Shown: piece by piece, positions 42,618-51,159 of the stretch
Layout of the letters: each line of letters opens with the position of its first letter
Position numbering within the stretch: the first letter of the stretch is position 1
Source: Salinirubellus salinus
Lineage (GTDB): Archaea > Halobacteriota > Halobacteria > Halobacteriales > Haloarculaceae
Direction: 5' to 3'
DNA: 64,000 nucleotides
NCBI RefSeq assembly: GCF_025231485.1
Contig: NZ_CP104003.1
Span: 2,666,001-2,730,000, forward strand
Notes under the pieces: generated by a model
Database searches by the model: none
What the model saw: the letters and a program-made list of their open reading frames with translations, nothing else
What the model was told of the DNA's origin: nothing
Translations under genes and position numbers: made by a program

Positions 42618-44819
42618 CTAGCGTTCGAGGTCGACCCCGCCGATCTCGATGCACGCACCGCCCTCGCCGTCGCGGAGCCCGACCGTCCAGCCGTGTGCGG
42701 TCGCGATCCGCTCGACGATGCTCAGCCCGAACCCGGTCCCGTCGTGGGCCGTGGAGAAGCCGGCCTCGAACACCTGGTCGCGGTCGGCCCCGGGGATCCC
42801 TGGCCCGTCGTCGGCGACGTAGAACCCGTCACCGTCGGACAGGTCGCCGACGGTGACGGTGACTTCCGGGCCGCCGTCTTCGACAGTGTCGCCGGGGCGG
42901 GAAGCGCCTCGGCTGGTCGTCGAGCCGTGCTCCACCGCGTTGCGAAAGAGGTTCTCCAGCAACTGCTTGAGCCGACTCCGGTCGGCGTGTATCCGCCGGT
43001 CGGTCACCACCTGGAGCGTCGCGTCGGCGGTGTGGACGGTCTGCCAGCAGCCCTCGGCGAGGACGGCGAGGTCCACCACCTCCGTCTGGCTCACCTGCTT
43101 CCCCTCCCGGGCGAGCATCAGGAGGTCGTCGACGAGGGTCTCCATCCGGGCGTGTGCGTTCTCGATGCCGTCGAGGTGGTCGCTGTCGCACTCCTCGCGG
43201 ACGAGGTCGGTACGGCCTTTCGCCACGCCGAGCGGGTTCCGGAGGTCGTGACTGACGACGCTCGCGAACTGCTCGAGTTGCCGCTCGCGCTGCTTGCGGT
43301 CCGAGATGTCACGGCTGATGACGATGAACCGGGGCTCGCCGTCGACGGTGTGGCGCCGGATGTGGATCTCGACGGGGAACGTACTCCCGTCCTCGCGTCG
43401 ATACCGGCCCTCCATCTTCGTCTGTGCCGTCTCGTCCATCTCCGCCCAGACACCCGTCGCCTCCTCGGGGTCGATGGTCTCGTCCAGTTCCCACACGTGC
43501 ATCCCCGTGAGTTCGGCCTTCGAGTAGCCGGTCAGCTCGCAGAGCCGCGGGTTGGCCTCGACGATGCGTCCGTCCGCGTCGTGGATGTCGACCATGTCGG
43601 GCGACTCGTCGAACAGCGACTGGAGTCGAGCGGTGGTCCGACGGAGGGCCTGTTCGCGCTCACGACGTTCGTTGATGTCACGACTGTTGACGACGATGCC
43701 ACCGATGTCAGGGTTGTCGCGGTAGTCGGTGCCGCGGATCTCGATCCATCGCCACTCGTCGTCGGCCGTCCGGAGTCGGGCCTCGTGACTGACCCGGTCT
43801 TCCTCGCCGGTCAGGATCCGCTCGAACGCCGCCCAGGTCGACTCCCTGTCCTCGGGGTGCACGATTTCGAACCCGTTCTCGCCGACGAGTTCGTCCTCAC
43901 CGTAGCCGAGGATACGGGTCACCGACGGGCTCTGGTACTGTATCCGGCCCGCCTCGTCCAGCACCGTGATGATGTCGGTCGACCCCTCGAGGTAGGCCCG
44001 GTACTGCTCGAGTTCCGCCTCGCGCGCGGTCCGCTCGGTGACGTCCTGGAACAGCGAGACGATGGAGACGACGTCGCCGTCGTCGTCGGTGACGATACGG
44101 TTGTGCCACTCGCAGACGATCCGCTCGCCGTCCTTCCGGACGTTCTCGTCGACGCTCCGGTGGCCACCGACCTGCTGGGCGAGGTCCGTCGTGACCGAAT
44201 CCACGTCGTCGTAACTCTCCTCGCTCACGAGCAGGTCCCAGCTCTCGCCGAGCAGTTCGTCTTCGGCGTAGCCGAGGATCTCCTGCCCCACCTCGTTCAC
44301 CCGGACGATCTCGAAGTCCTCGTCGTACTCGAGCACGCCGAGTGGCGACTGCTCGACGAACAGCGAGAGGCGGCGCTGGCTGGCCTCGAACGCGGCCGTC
44401 GCGCGGTACTGCTCGACCGCGTTCTCGACGCGGTTGGCGAGGACGGCGTACTGGCCCGTCCCGGTCTCCTTCTGGAGGTACTCCGTGACACCGGTCGAGA
44501 TGGCCTCGCTGGCCACCTCCTCGCTCCCCTTCCCGGTGAACAGGACGAACGGGAGGTCGGGGGCGTCCTCACGGACCGCGGCGAGGAAGTCGAGCCCGTT
44601 CCGCCGGGGCATGTCGTAGTCGGAGACGATGCAGTCGTAGCGGGTCTCGTCGAGTCGGGCGAGCCCCTCCTCGACGCTGGTGGCCGTGGTCACGTCGAAC
44701 CGACCGTTCTCGCGTTCGAGGTGGTAGGCGACGAGTTCGCCGAACCCCGGTTCGTCGTCCACGTGGAGGACCGCGATGGGCTCCGGTCCGTGGGCAGCGT
44801 CGACGGGACCGCGTCTCAT
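42618..44819 (-). CDS. Receiver-PAS3-histidine kinase hybrid sensor
   Basis: 733 residues, soluble. The N-terminal receiver domain (VLHVDDEPGFGELVAYHL, phospho-Asp in IVSDYDMPRRNGLDFL, LFTGKGSEE, EYLQKE) is at ~15-130. Three PAS/PAC modules follow (starting near 155, 280 and 405; each ends in a DITER/DINER/DISDRK-like PAC motif). Then comes HisKA (ASVVSHDLRNPLGVAKGRTDLV, phospho-His) and HATPase (LLENLFRNAVEHG, VADDGPGIPG, GTGFGLSIVERI). This receiver-first order is common in haloarchaeal kinases. No membrane helices, so it senses cytoplasmic cues or a partner. No output regulator is adjacent. Confidence 0.88.
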   Translation of the reverse strand: MRRGPVDAAHGPEPIAVLHVDDEPGFGELVAYHLERENGRFDVTTATSVEEGLARLDETRYDCIVSDYDMPRRNGLDFLAAVREDAPDLPFVLFTGKGSEEVASEAISTGVTEYLQKETGTGQYAVLANRVENAVEQYRATAAFEASQRRLSLFVEQSPLGVLEYDEDFEIVRVNEVGQEILGYAEDELLGESWDLLVSEESYDDVDSVTTDLAQQVGGHRSVDENVRKDGERIVCEWHNRIVTDDDGDVVSIVSLFQDVTERTAREAELEQYRAYLEGSTDIITVLDEAGRIQYQSPSVTRILGYGEDELVGENGFEIVHPEDRESTWAAFERILTGEEDRVSHEARLRTADDEWRWIEIRGTDYRDNPDIGGIVVNSRDINERREREQALRRTTARLQSLFDESPDMVDIHDADGRIVEANPRLCELTGYSKAELTGMHVWELDETIDPEEATGVWAEMDETAQTKMEGRYRREDGSTFPVEIHIRRHTVDGEPRFIVISRDISDRKQRERQLEQFASVVSHDLRNPLGVAKGRTDLVREECDSDHLDGIENAHARMETLVDDLLMLAREGKQVSQTEVVDLAVLAEGCWQTVHTADATLQVVTDRRIHADRSRLKQLLENLFRNAVEHGSTTSRGASRPGDTVEDGGPEVTVTVGDLSDGDGFYVADDGPGIPGADRDQVFEAGFSTAHDGTGFGLSIVERIATAHGWTVGLRDGEGGACIEIGGVDLER

Positions 44820-45122
44820 CGGCCGGCCGCCATCGAGTGATCCCCATCCGGCGTGAGGCAGGGTGGTGTACAGGTCATGCGTGGGTCGCGAGACGCCGAC
44901 CCTGTCCACGGACGGGACACACCGAGCCGACTCGGCCGGCGTGTCGCTGGACGTTCCCCTCCGGGCGGCGCCTCGGTTCGAGTCCGAAATCGTATGCTGT
45001 TCGTGATATAGATTCGGTAAGACTCGACGACAGAGGGGTCGACGGCCACCGCGGGCGTCGACGGCGGGGAGTCCCGCCCCCGACGAATCATTAAGTCGCC
45101 CGGACACCCGCTGTGAGAGACA
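44820..45122. other. Divergent promoter region
   Basis: 303 bases between divergent genes. Upstream of the cyclase gene, ATCATTAAG (45087-45095) is a TATA-like box placed to start transcription within about 5 bases of the GTG at 45123. On the minus strand, TCTATATCACG near 45005-45015 is a TATA candidate for the kinase gene, but would give a leader of over 150 bases. The rest is GC-rich with no gene. Confidence 0.45.
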
Positions 45123-45947
45123 GTGACACTGGACCTCACCGACACCGAACTGGTCGACCTCAGCATCGGCATCGAACCGGACGCGCCGAGCGAACCGTTC
45201 CCCGGCAGCGTCGAGTACCACTCGCACGAGGACGGGGCCGAACTGCTGGCCGAGAACCTCCACGGGCTCGGCATCGAGGACGTCGACGCCGCGGACTTCC
45301 CCGACGGTATCGGGCTGGCGTGGGAGGAGGTCCACGCCATCACCCACACGGGGACGCACCTCGACGCGCCGTGGCACTACGGCCCCGAGTCCGGCGGCGA
45401 ACCGGCGAAGACCATCGACGAGGTCCCGCTGGAGTGGTGTCGCGGGAACGCCGTCGTCCTCGACTTCACGTGGAAGGAACCGGGGAGCGAGATCACGCCC
45501 GACGAGCTAGACGCGCAACTCGAGGCACTCGACCACGAACTCGCGCCCGGCGAGATCGTCCTGCTGGAGACCGGTGCCGACGACCTGTGGGGCACGCCGG
45601 AGTACCTCACCGAGTTCCCCGGCATGAGCGGCGCGGCGACGAAGCACCTCGTCGAGCAGGGCGTGAAGGTGATCGGGACCGACGCGTACGGGTTCGACAA
45701 GCCGTTCGGCGAGATGGGTCGGCGCTACGTCGAGACCGGCGACGAGGGGGAGCTGTGGCCGGCGCACTTCGCCGGCCGCGACGTGGAGTACTGCCAGATC
45801 GAGAAGCTCGCGAACCTCGACGCCCTGCCCCGGCGGACGGACGTGCCGCTGGTGACGTTCCCGGTGGTCGTCGAGGGCGCGAGCGCCGGGTGGGTGCGGC
45901 CGGTCGCGATGTTCGACGAGACCCTCGGGGGCGAAGGAGACGCGTGA
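45123..45947 (+). CDS. Cyclase family protein (kynurenine formamidase-like)
   Basis: 274 residues of the cyclase/KynB-like metal-dependent hydrolase family. The metal site HTGTHLDAPWHYG (HxGTHxDxPxH) is intact, with VVLDFTWKEPGSEI and VLLETGADDLWGTPEY after it. Near the C-terminus lies VIGTDAYGFDKPFGEMGRRY. The family hydrolyses formamides, isatin or lactones. A GTG start (VTLDLTDTELVDLSIGIEP) is supported by a TATA-like box ~30 bases upstream giving a near-leaderless mRNA. No tryptophan-degradation genes are nearby. Confidence 0.85.
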   Translation: MTLDLTDTELVDLSIGIEPDAPSEPFPGSVEYHSHEDGAELLAENLHGLGIEDVDAADFPDGIGLAWEEVHAITHTGTHLDAPWHYGPESGGEPAKTIDEVPLEWCRGNAVVLDFTWKEPGSEITPDELDAQLEALDHELAPGEIVLLETGADDLWGTPEYLTEFPGMSGAATKHLVEQGVKVIGTDAYGFDKPFGEMGRRYVETGDEGELWPAHFAGRDVEYCQIEKLANLDALPRRTDVPLVTFPVVVEGASAGWVRPVAMFDETLGGEGDA

Positions 45948-45984
45948 GGCGCGTACCTCCGCCGACTCCGGCGGAGAGACCGCT

Positions 45985-46377
45985 TCAGGCCTCTCGACGC
46001 TGTCGCAGCGCCAGGACGACGAGGAGCACGACCAGGACGACCTGGACCACCTTGTCCAGATAGCCGACGGCCGTGTACTCGCCCGCCTTCGCGACGTACC
46101 AGAGGGGTATCTGTACGGCCGTGAACGGCACGGCGGCGACCGTGAGTGTGTGACGGCGGACCCCACGGAGGTACAGCACGATACCGCCAACGAACCCGAC
46201 GCCCGCGAGGAAGACGGGCGGTGCCCCCTCGACGACCCCCGCGTAGAGGTGCGTCAGAGCCGAGATACCCAACAGCACGATGACCACCCGCTCTAGCGTC
46301 GAGAGTTCCGGGCCGCCCAGGAGTCCCGTCGACGATCGCTCGGTCGCTGTATCCACGGACGTAGTGTGTGGTCCCAC
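45985..46377 (-). CDS. Hypothetical multi-helix membrane protein (130 aa)
   Basis: Four hydrophobic helices (LERVVIVLLGISALTHLYAGV, PPVFLAGVGFVGGIVLYL, LTVAAVPFTAVQIPLWYVA, VVQVVLVVLLVVLAL) with a charged C-terminus. It resembles small haloarchaeal membrane proteins of the DUF7475 kind, but I am not certain. I use the GTG at 46377 because a TATA-like AATAAAG lies ~25 bases before it on the minus strand. That box abuts a 10-bp palindrome. Confidence 0.6.
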   Translation of the reverse strand: MGPHTTSVDTATERSSTGLLGGPELSTLERVVIVLLGISALTHLYAGVVEGAPPVFLAGVGFVGGIVLYLRGVRRHTLTVAAVPFTAVQIPLWYVAKAGEYTAVGYLDKVVQVVLVVLLVVLALRQRREA

Positions 46378-46396
46378 CGACAAGTAACTTGCCTTT

Positions 46397-46406
46397 ATTG
46401 CGCAAT
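46397..46406. promoter_or_regulatory. Palindrome ATTGCGCAAT at the promoter of the 130-aa membrane protein
   Basis: A perfect 10-bp palindrome overlapping the TATA-like AATAAAG of the minus-strand promoter, within an unusually AT-rich stretch for this genome (about 46380-46630). Its position suggests an operator that competes with TBP. The regulator is unknown. Confidence 0.35.
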
Positions 46407-46630
46407 ACACTCACTCGGGGAGCGCCGGACCGAGCGCGCGCTGTACGAGCACCGACGTACGGCACTTGCCGCTATCACAGCCTCGTTTGCGCTTTTCGTC
46501 GCCGGTGTGGCTCCTACGTCCTCGCGTCACACACGACTTCGTTCGCAGCGAGTATTGCTATTCTTTCGAAATTCTAATACACCGGGCGGTCGAACTGTGT
46601 GTCGTGTTCGGACGATCTGACTGCAACAAG

Positions 46631-46903
46631 ATGGGTGCACTCTGGGCGATCGTACAGGGACTGTTCGCCGCCGTAGCGCCGCGACGGAGCGTCGCGCTCG
46701 GACGACGGATGCTGAGCATGAGCTTCGAGAACACCGAGCAGCTCGAGCCACGCGCCTCGTACCTCAGGCAGGTTCGGGCCATGGGAATCGGGCTCGCTGC
46801 CGCTGGCATCGCCGGATTCGTCATGGAGACCGTCGCCGAGGACGACGCGGCCCCGGACGGCGGGGCCGCGGGCGAAGTCGCCGAGTCGACGGACTCGGCC
46901 TGA
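46631..46903 (+). CDS. Hypothetical small haloarchaeal protein (90 aa)
   Basis: Starts MGALWAIVQGLFAAVAPRRS and continues VALGRRMLSMSFENTEQLEPRASYLRQVRAMG. A single membrane helix (about 52-68, GIGLAAAGIAGFVMETV) is followed by an acidic, Gly/Ala-rich tail. The pattern of amphipathic N-terminus plus one helix recurs in small conserved haloarchaeal proteins of unknown function. The AT-rich 200-base upstream region with TTCTAATAC near 46568-46576 could be its promoter. Confidence 0.62.
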   Translation: MGALWAIVQGLFAAVAPRRSVALGRRMLSMSFENTEQLEPRASYLRQVRAMGIGLAAAGIAGFVMETVAEDDAAPDGGAAGEVAESTDSA

Positions 46904-47078
46904 ACGACTCGTCGTCGCTTCTTCGACGCCGCACCGCTGGGTGACGGCGCTCGTCGTCGTGGGCACCCCCCGTCAGGAGACCGTGGCGGGAGACGGGTCC
47001 CACCACGCGACCCCGGTCGGGCCCACGGTGCGAGGCGCCCCAGTGTTTATGCCGAGTGCTGGCACACCGGACGGGTAC

Positions 47079-48044
47079 ATGAAGCTCGCCAGTTTCGCGG
47101 TCGAGACACCCACCGGCCGACAGCGACGGGTCGGTGTGAAGGTCGACGACGGACTCGTGGACGTGACGAGCGCGTACGCGGCCCGTCTCGCGGCCGAGGG
47201 CGTCGCGGCGGCCGACGAACTCGCCCGAGCGACCGCCCCACCCGAGATGGTCGCGTTCCTCGAACGAGGTGACCGCGCACTCGAGGCCGCCCGCGAGGCC
47301 CGCGAGTACGCACTGTCGACCGACGAGCACCACCACGCCGACGGTGGGCGACTCGTCTTCGCCCTCGACGAGGTCGACCTCCTCAGCCCGGTCCCCCGCC
47401 CCACGTCGCTCCGGGACTGCATGGTGTTCGAGGAGCACGTGCAGAACAGCCTCGGCGAGGAGATCCCGGACGTCTGGTACGAGCGGCCCATCTACTACAA
47501 GGGGAACCCCGGCTCCGTGGTCGGCCCCGGCGACGAGGTGGCGTGGCCGGCCTACAGCGAGACGGTCGACTACGAACTGGAGGTCGCCGCCGTCGTCGGC
47601 AAGGAGGGCCGGGACATCCCGGTCGAGGCGGCCGACGAGTACATCGTGGGCTACACGGTCTTCGACGACTTCAGCGCCCGCGACACCCAGATGGCCGAGA
47701 TGCAGGGCCGTCTCGGGCCGGCGAAGGGGAAGGACTTCGCGAACGCGCTCGGGCCGTACCTGACGACGGCCGACGCCATCGACATCGGCGAGGCGGGGAT
47801 GACCGCGACGGTCGACGGCGAGGTCTGGTCGGAGGGGACGCCCGGCCACATGGAGCACAGTTTCGCCGACATCGTCGCGTACATCTCGCAGTCGGAGACG
47901 CTCTATCCGGGCGACGTCATCGGGAGTGGGACCGTCGGCGAGGGCTGTGGCCTGGAACTCGGGCAGTTCCCCGAGTTCGGCGACACCGTCGCGCTGACCG
48001 TCGAGGGCATCGGGACGCTGGAGAACCGCATCGCGCCGCGGTGA
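47079..48044 (+). CDS. Fumarylacetoacetate hydrolase (FAH) family protein
   Basis: 321 residues. An ~80-residue N-terminal domain is followed by the FAH catalytic fold: SLRDCMVFEEHVQNS, KGNPGSVVGPGDEVAWP, VDYELEVAAVVGKEGRDIP (metal-binding E-x-E), IVGYTVFDDFSARDTQ, AKGKDFANALGPYLTT and YPGDVIGSGTVGEGCGLELG. Family members are acylpyruvases, 2-hydroxyhepta-dienoate isomerases and oxaloacetate decarboxylases; the exact reaction is open. I start at the ATG giving MKLASFAV; an ATG 30 bases upstream overlaps a TATA-like GTTTATG, so is less likely. Confidence 0.86.
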   Translation: MKLASFAVETPTGRQRRVGVKVDDGLVDVTSAYAARLAAEGVAAADELARATAPPEMVAFLERGDRALEAAREAREYALSTDEHHHADGGRLVFALDEVDLLSPVPRPTSLRDCMVFEEHVQNSLGEEIPDVWYERPIYYKGNPGSVVGPGDEVAWPAYSETVDYELEVAAVVGKEGRDIPVEAADEYIVGYTVFDDFSARDTQMAEMQGRLGPAKGKDFANALGPYLTTADAIDIGEAGMTATVDGEVWSEGTPGHMEHSFADIVAYISQSETLYPGDVIGSGTVGEGCGLELGQFPEFGDTVALTVEGIGTLENRIAPR

Positions 48045-48157
48045 GTCGCGGGCAGCGCGGAGGTGACGGCGTCGCCGCCAGGCGCGGTCTTCGACGGCGT
48101 TCGAGAGTCACACCAGAACGCTTTGGCCGCCTTCGCTGTCAGGTCGTTCGAACACAG

Positions 48158-48328
48158 ATGCAGGGGACACGGAGCCGTCGGTGGGGAGTCGCCGTGCGCT
48201 CGAGGCTCGTCGCCAGTCTCGTGGCATCGAGTACGCCCGCGATGGCCCACACCGGGACGACCACCGCGAGCGTGACCGCCGAGTCGAGCCCGCCGAGCGC
48301 CGCACGACGGGGGGAGGTGGGGCGCTGA
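48158..48328 (+). CDS. Possible short secreted protein or leader (56 aa)
   Basis: ATG frame MQGTRSRRWGVAVRSRL..., with basic N-terminus, a weakly hydrophobic stretch and an AMA-HTG signal-peptidase-like site at about residue 30, then a polar tail. It ends with a TGA immediately before the region where the TauE/SafE-family protein frame takes over. It may be an independent mini-protein, or the true N-terminus of that gene displaced by a frameshift. Weak support. Confidence 0.35.
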   Translation: MQGTRSRRWGVAVRSRLVASLVASSTPAMAHTGTTTASVTAESSPPSAARRGEVGR

Positions 48329-48390
48329 CCACGAGCCTCCCACCGGTCCTCCACACGGGGCTCTCGACGAGCGGGCAGGTCGAGCTCTCT

Positions 48391-49152
48391 GTGTTCCTGC
48401 TCGTCGGCCTGCTCGGCGGCGCGCACTGCCTCGGGATGTGTGGCCCGCTCGTGACGGTGTACGCCGACCGTCTCCGTGACGGTGGGAGCCAGCGCAGCGA
48501 CGGGCGTCGGGGCGGCGTCACCTTCCGCGAACTCCGCCAGCACCTCCTGTTCAACCTGGGTCGGACGGGGAGCTACGCCGCGCTTGGCGGCCTGTTCGGG
48601 CTGGCCGGCGCGCTGTTCTACGACGCGGCCGAGACCGTCCTCGTCGTGGGGGGCTGGGTCCGCGCGACGCTCGGCCTGACGATGGGGTTGCTCGTCGTCG
48701 GGACCGGGCTCCGCTATCTCGGGGGCGACTACGGCGGCCACGCAGCTGGGGGGCGCCTCCCGCTGGTCGGTCGGCTGGCGTCACTGTTCGGGCGCCTCCA
48801 GGCGCGGATAGACGGGTGGGTCCACGGTCCGGGTATCGTCGCACTCGGGCTGGTTCACGGGCTGTTGCCGTGTCCGCTGCTCTACCCGGCGTACCTCTAC
48901 GCGTTCGTCCGTGGCTCGCCGACGACCGGCGTCCTCACGCTGGGCGTCCTCGGCCTGGGGACCGTCCCCGCCCTGTTCGCCTACGGGACGGTGCTCGGGA
49001 CGGTAGGCGCGACCGGCCGCGAGCGCCTCCACCGGGCGCTCGGCGTGGCGTTCCTCGTCCTCGGGCTGATGCCGATCGCCCACGCGCTCGCGCTGTTCGG
49101 GCTCCAGGTTCCGCACCTCGAACCGCCGATCTACCAGCCGCTCGGCGGGTGA
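48391..49152 (+). CDS. Sulfite exporter TauE/SafE family (UreH-like) membrane protein
   Basis: About 253 residues and six helices. The diagnostic GLLGGAHCLGMCGPLVTVYADRL is in helix 1, and GLVHGLLPCPLLYPAYLYAF begins the second half, the internal repeat typical of this branch. The HCLGMC motif suggests metal (copper/nickel) or sulfur-compound handling. The start is uncertain: the frame is open far upstream but has no ATG near the fold. I use GTG 48391, while GTG 48181 would add 70 implausible arginine-rich residues. Confidence 0.75.
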   Translation: MFLLVGLLGGAHCLGMCGPLVTVYADRLRDGGSQRSDGRRGGVTFRELRQHLLFNLGRTGSYAALGGLFGLAGALFYDAAETVLVVGGWVRATLGLTMGLLVVGTGLRYLGGDYGGHAAGGRLPLVGRLASLFGRLQARIDGWVHGPGIVALGLVHGLLPCPLLYPAYLYAFVRGSPTTGVLTLGVLGLGTVPALFAYGTVLGTVGATGRERLHRALGVAFLVLGLMPIAHALALFGLQVPHLEPPIYQPLGG

Positions 49153-49344
49153 CCGACGGGGACGGGTGAACGCCGGAGTGCCGTCGTCCTCGCTCGGCCC
49201 CGATCTCCACCCGAAGCAGTGCCGTTTCTGGTATCCACGGGTACGTTTCACACGATAGGCAGCGGGCCTCGACTCGAAGGCGAGCGCGAACGTGTCGCGT
49301 GACCACCCGTCGTCGGGACGCCGCCCGTCTTCCTCGTGGTGGGG
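49153..49344. other. Intergenic region
   Basis: 192 bases between the end of the TauE/SafE-like gene and the DUF2892 remnant. It is less GC-rich at 49215-49260 but has no supportable gene. I see no clear terminator or promoter that serves a gene. This is the left edge of the candidate island. Confidence 0.3.
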
Positions 49345-49464
49345 CTACCGCCAGTCGTTCAGGACGACTGCCGCGGGACCGGGACAGGTGCCGACCCCGA
49401 GGGCGGAGTAGAGCCCGCAGGTGCCGGTCGGCCCGGTCACGAGCGCGATGACGGCCACGAGGCC
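49345..49464 (-). pseudogene. Truncated remnant of a DUF2892 (YgaP-like) membrane protein gene
   Basis: On the minus strand this encodes GLVAVIALVTGPTGTCG, then LYSALGVGTCPG and a divergent tail ending at TAG (49345-49347). The intact DUF2892 gene at 61221-61442 encodes GIVAVVALVTGLSGTCG and LYSVLGVSTCPAER at its end. Over 82 bases (49383-49464 vs 61235-61316) the DNA agrees at about 73 positions. The N-terminal two thirds are missing, and the reading frame abuts the stop of the ABC permease gene. It is therefore a gene fossil, not a functional gene. Confidence 0.75.
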
Positions 49465-49479
49465 ACGGGGTGGGGCGAC

Positions 49480-50154
49480 TCAGGCGCCGGCCGCCGACGC
49501 GTTCTGGAGCCCCTCGCCACCGAGCCGACGCTCGACGAGCGCGAACAGCGAGTCCATCCCGATGGCGAGCAGCGCGCCGGGGATGGCGCCCGCGAGCACC
49601 TGCGGCATGTTGAACAGTTTGATGCCGACGACCACCCAGAGGCCGAGCCCGCCGCCGCCGATGAAGAAGGCGAGGTAGGCCGTCCCGACGGTGATGACCG
49701 AGGCGGTCCGGATGCCCGCGAAGATGACGGGGAGCGCGAGCGGGAGCTGTATCTGCTTGAGTATCTCCCAGTCGGTCATCCCCATGCCACGGGCGGCCTC
49801 GACGGTGGACGCGTCGACGTCCTCGATGCCCGCGATGGTGTTGGTGAGGATGGGGAGGATGGCGTAGGTGAACAGGCCGACCAGCGCCGTCGTGAACCCG
49901 ATACCGAGGACGGGGAACACGAGGAAGATGATGGCGATGGTGGGCACCGACTGTGCGACGTTGCCAGTCCCGAGGATGTAGCCCTTCAGTCTAGGTCGCC
50001 GGGTCGCGAGGATACCGGCGGGGACGGCCACGAGGATGGCACAGACCACCGCGACGACCACGAGCTGGAGGTGCGTGGTGAGCAGTTCGACGAACTCCGT
50101 CTGGTTCTCGAGGAGGTAGCGCCACGCCGCCGGGAGCTGTTCGACGAGCCCCAT
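49480..50154 (-). CDS. QAT-family ABC transporter permease (OpuB/OpuC-like), second
   Basis: 224 residues, about six helices: ELLTTHLQLVVVAVVCAILVAVPAGILATR, then GNVAQSVPTIAIIFLVFPVLG. The ATPase-contacting loop is VDASTVEAARGMGMTDWEILKQIQLPLALPVIFAGIRTASVITVGTAYLAFFIGGGGLG (EAA motif). It pairs with the permease at 51156-51920 in an importer for betaine-, choline- or carnitine-like compounds. It abuts the ATPase gene with no gap. Confidence 0.88.
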   Translation of the reverse strand: MGLVEQLPAAWRYLLENQTEFVELLTTHLQLVVVAVVCAILVAVPAGILATRRPRLKGYILGTGNVAQSVPTIAIIFLVFPVLGIGFTTALVGLFTYAILPILTNTIAGIEDVDASTVEAARGMGMTDWEILKQIQLPLALPVIFAGIRTASVITVGTAYLAFFIGGGGLGLWVVVGIKLFNMPQVLAGAIPGALLAIGMDSLFALVERRLGGEGLQNASAAGA

Positions 50155-51159
50155 CTACGGTCCCCCGTCTCGACTGCCGCGGATGGCGGCCTCGGTCACG
50201 ACACCGACCACCTCGTCGTCGCGGGTGACCGGGAGCGCGTCGACACCGCCCTGGATGAGCCGTGAGAGCGCGACCTGCGTGCTGTCGGTCGGCTCCACCG
50301 GGACGACGTCGCCAGCCTCGCCGACGACGTGCTCCGCGTGCCCGTTGCCCTCGACGGTGGCGACCACCTCGCCGTGCTCCTCGGTGGGCTCCTCCATGAC
50401 CTCGCGGACCGGCGTCACCTGGAGCTGTTTCAGCGTCCGGTCGGCGCCGATGAAGTCCTCCACGAACTCGTTCTTGGGGTTCGCCAGTATCTCGTCGGGC
50501 GTGTCGTACTGGACGACCTCGCCGACGTCGAAGATGGCGATGCGGTCGCCCATCTTCAGCGCCTCGTCGATGGAGTGCGTGACGAACAGGATGGTGGTGT
50601 TGATCTCCGCCTGGATGTCGAGGAACTCCTGCTGGAGGTTCTCTCGGGTGATGGGGTCGAGCGCCCCGAACGGCTCGTCCATCAGCATCACGTCCGGGTC
50701 GGCTGCGAGCGCCCGGGCGACGCCGACGCGCTGGCGCTGACCACCCGACAGTTCGGTGGGATACTGGTCGCGGTACTGCTCTGGCGGGAGGTCCATCAGC
50801 TCGAGGAGTTCGTCGACGCGCTCCTCGATGCGCCCCTCGTCCCAGCCCTTGAGGTCAGGGACCGTCGCGATGTTCTCGCCGACGGTCATGTGGTCGAACA
50901 GGCCGATCTCCTGGATGACGTAGCCGACCTGCCGGCGGAGGTCTATCTCGTCGAGCTCGGAGATGTCGGTCCCGCCGAAGTAGACCGTCCCCTCGGTCGG
51001 GTCCTCGAGGCGGTTGACGAGCTTCATCGTCGTCGTCTTGCCACACCCCGAAGGGCCGACGAGGACGGTCGTCGTGCCCTCCTCGACGGTGAAACTGATC
51101 TCCTCGATGGCCACGGTACCGTCCGGATACTCCTTGGTTACGTTCTCGAACTCTATCAT
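50155..51159 (-). CDS. QAT-family ABC transporter ATP-binding protein with CBS tail
   Basis: 334 residues. The N-terminal ATPase has Walker A GPSGCGKTTTM, Q-loop VIQEIGLFDHMTV, signature LSGGQRQRVGVARALA, Walker B VMLMDEPFGALDP and the switch His in VTHSIDEALKMGD. The C-terminal ~75 residues carry one CBS-like unit (EPTDSTQVALSRLIQGGVDALPVTRDDEVVGVVTEAAIRG), as in osmotically gated OpuA/OpuC ATPases. It overlaps the upstream permease gene by 4 bases, so it is translationally coupled. Confidence 0.92.
   Translation of the reverse strand: MIEFENVTKEYPDGTVAIEEISFTVEEGTTTVLVGPSGCGKTTTMKLVNRLEDPTEGTVYFGGTDISELDEIDLRRQVGYVIQEIGLFDHMTVGENIATVPDLKGWDEGRIEERVDELLELMDLPPEQYRDQYPTELSGGQRQRVGVARALAADPDVMLMDEPFGALDPITRENLQQEFLDIQAEINTTILFVTHSIDEALKMGDRIAIFDVGEVVQYDTPDEILANPKNEFVEDFIGADRTLKQLQVTPVREVMEEPTEEHGEVVATVEGNGHAEHVVGEAGDVVPVEPTDSTQVALSRLIQGGVDALPVTRDDEVVGVVTEAAIRGSRDGGP

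Noticed and set aside
48181-48390. 70-codon N-terminal extension of the TauE/SafE-like protein
   Set aside because: Arg/His/Asp-rich shadow of the mini-ORF frame, not resembling a signal or membrane segment.
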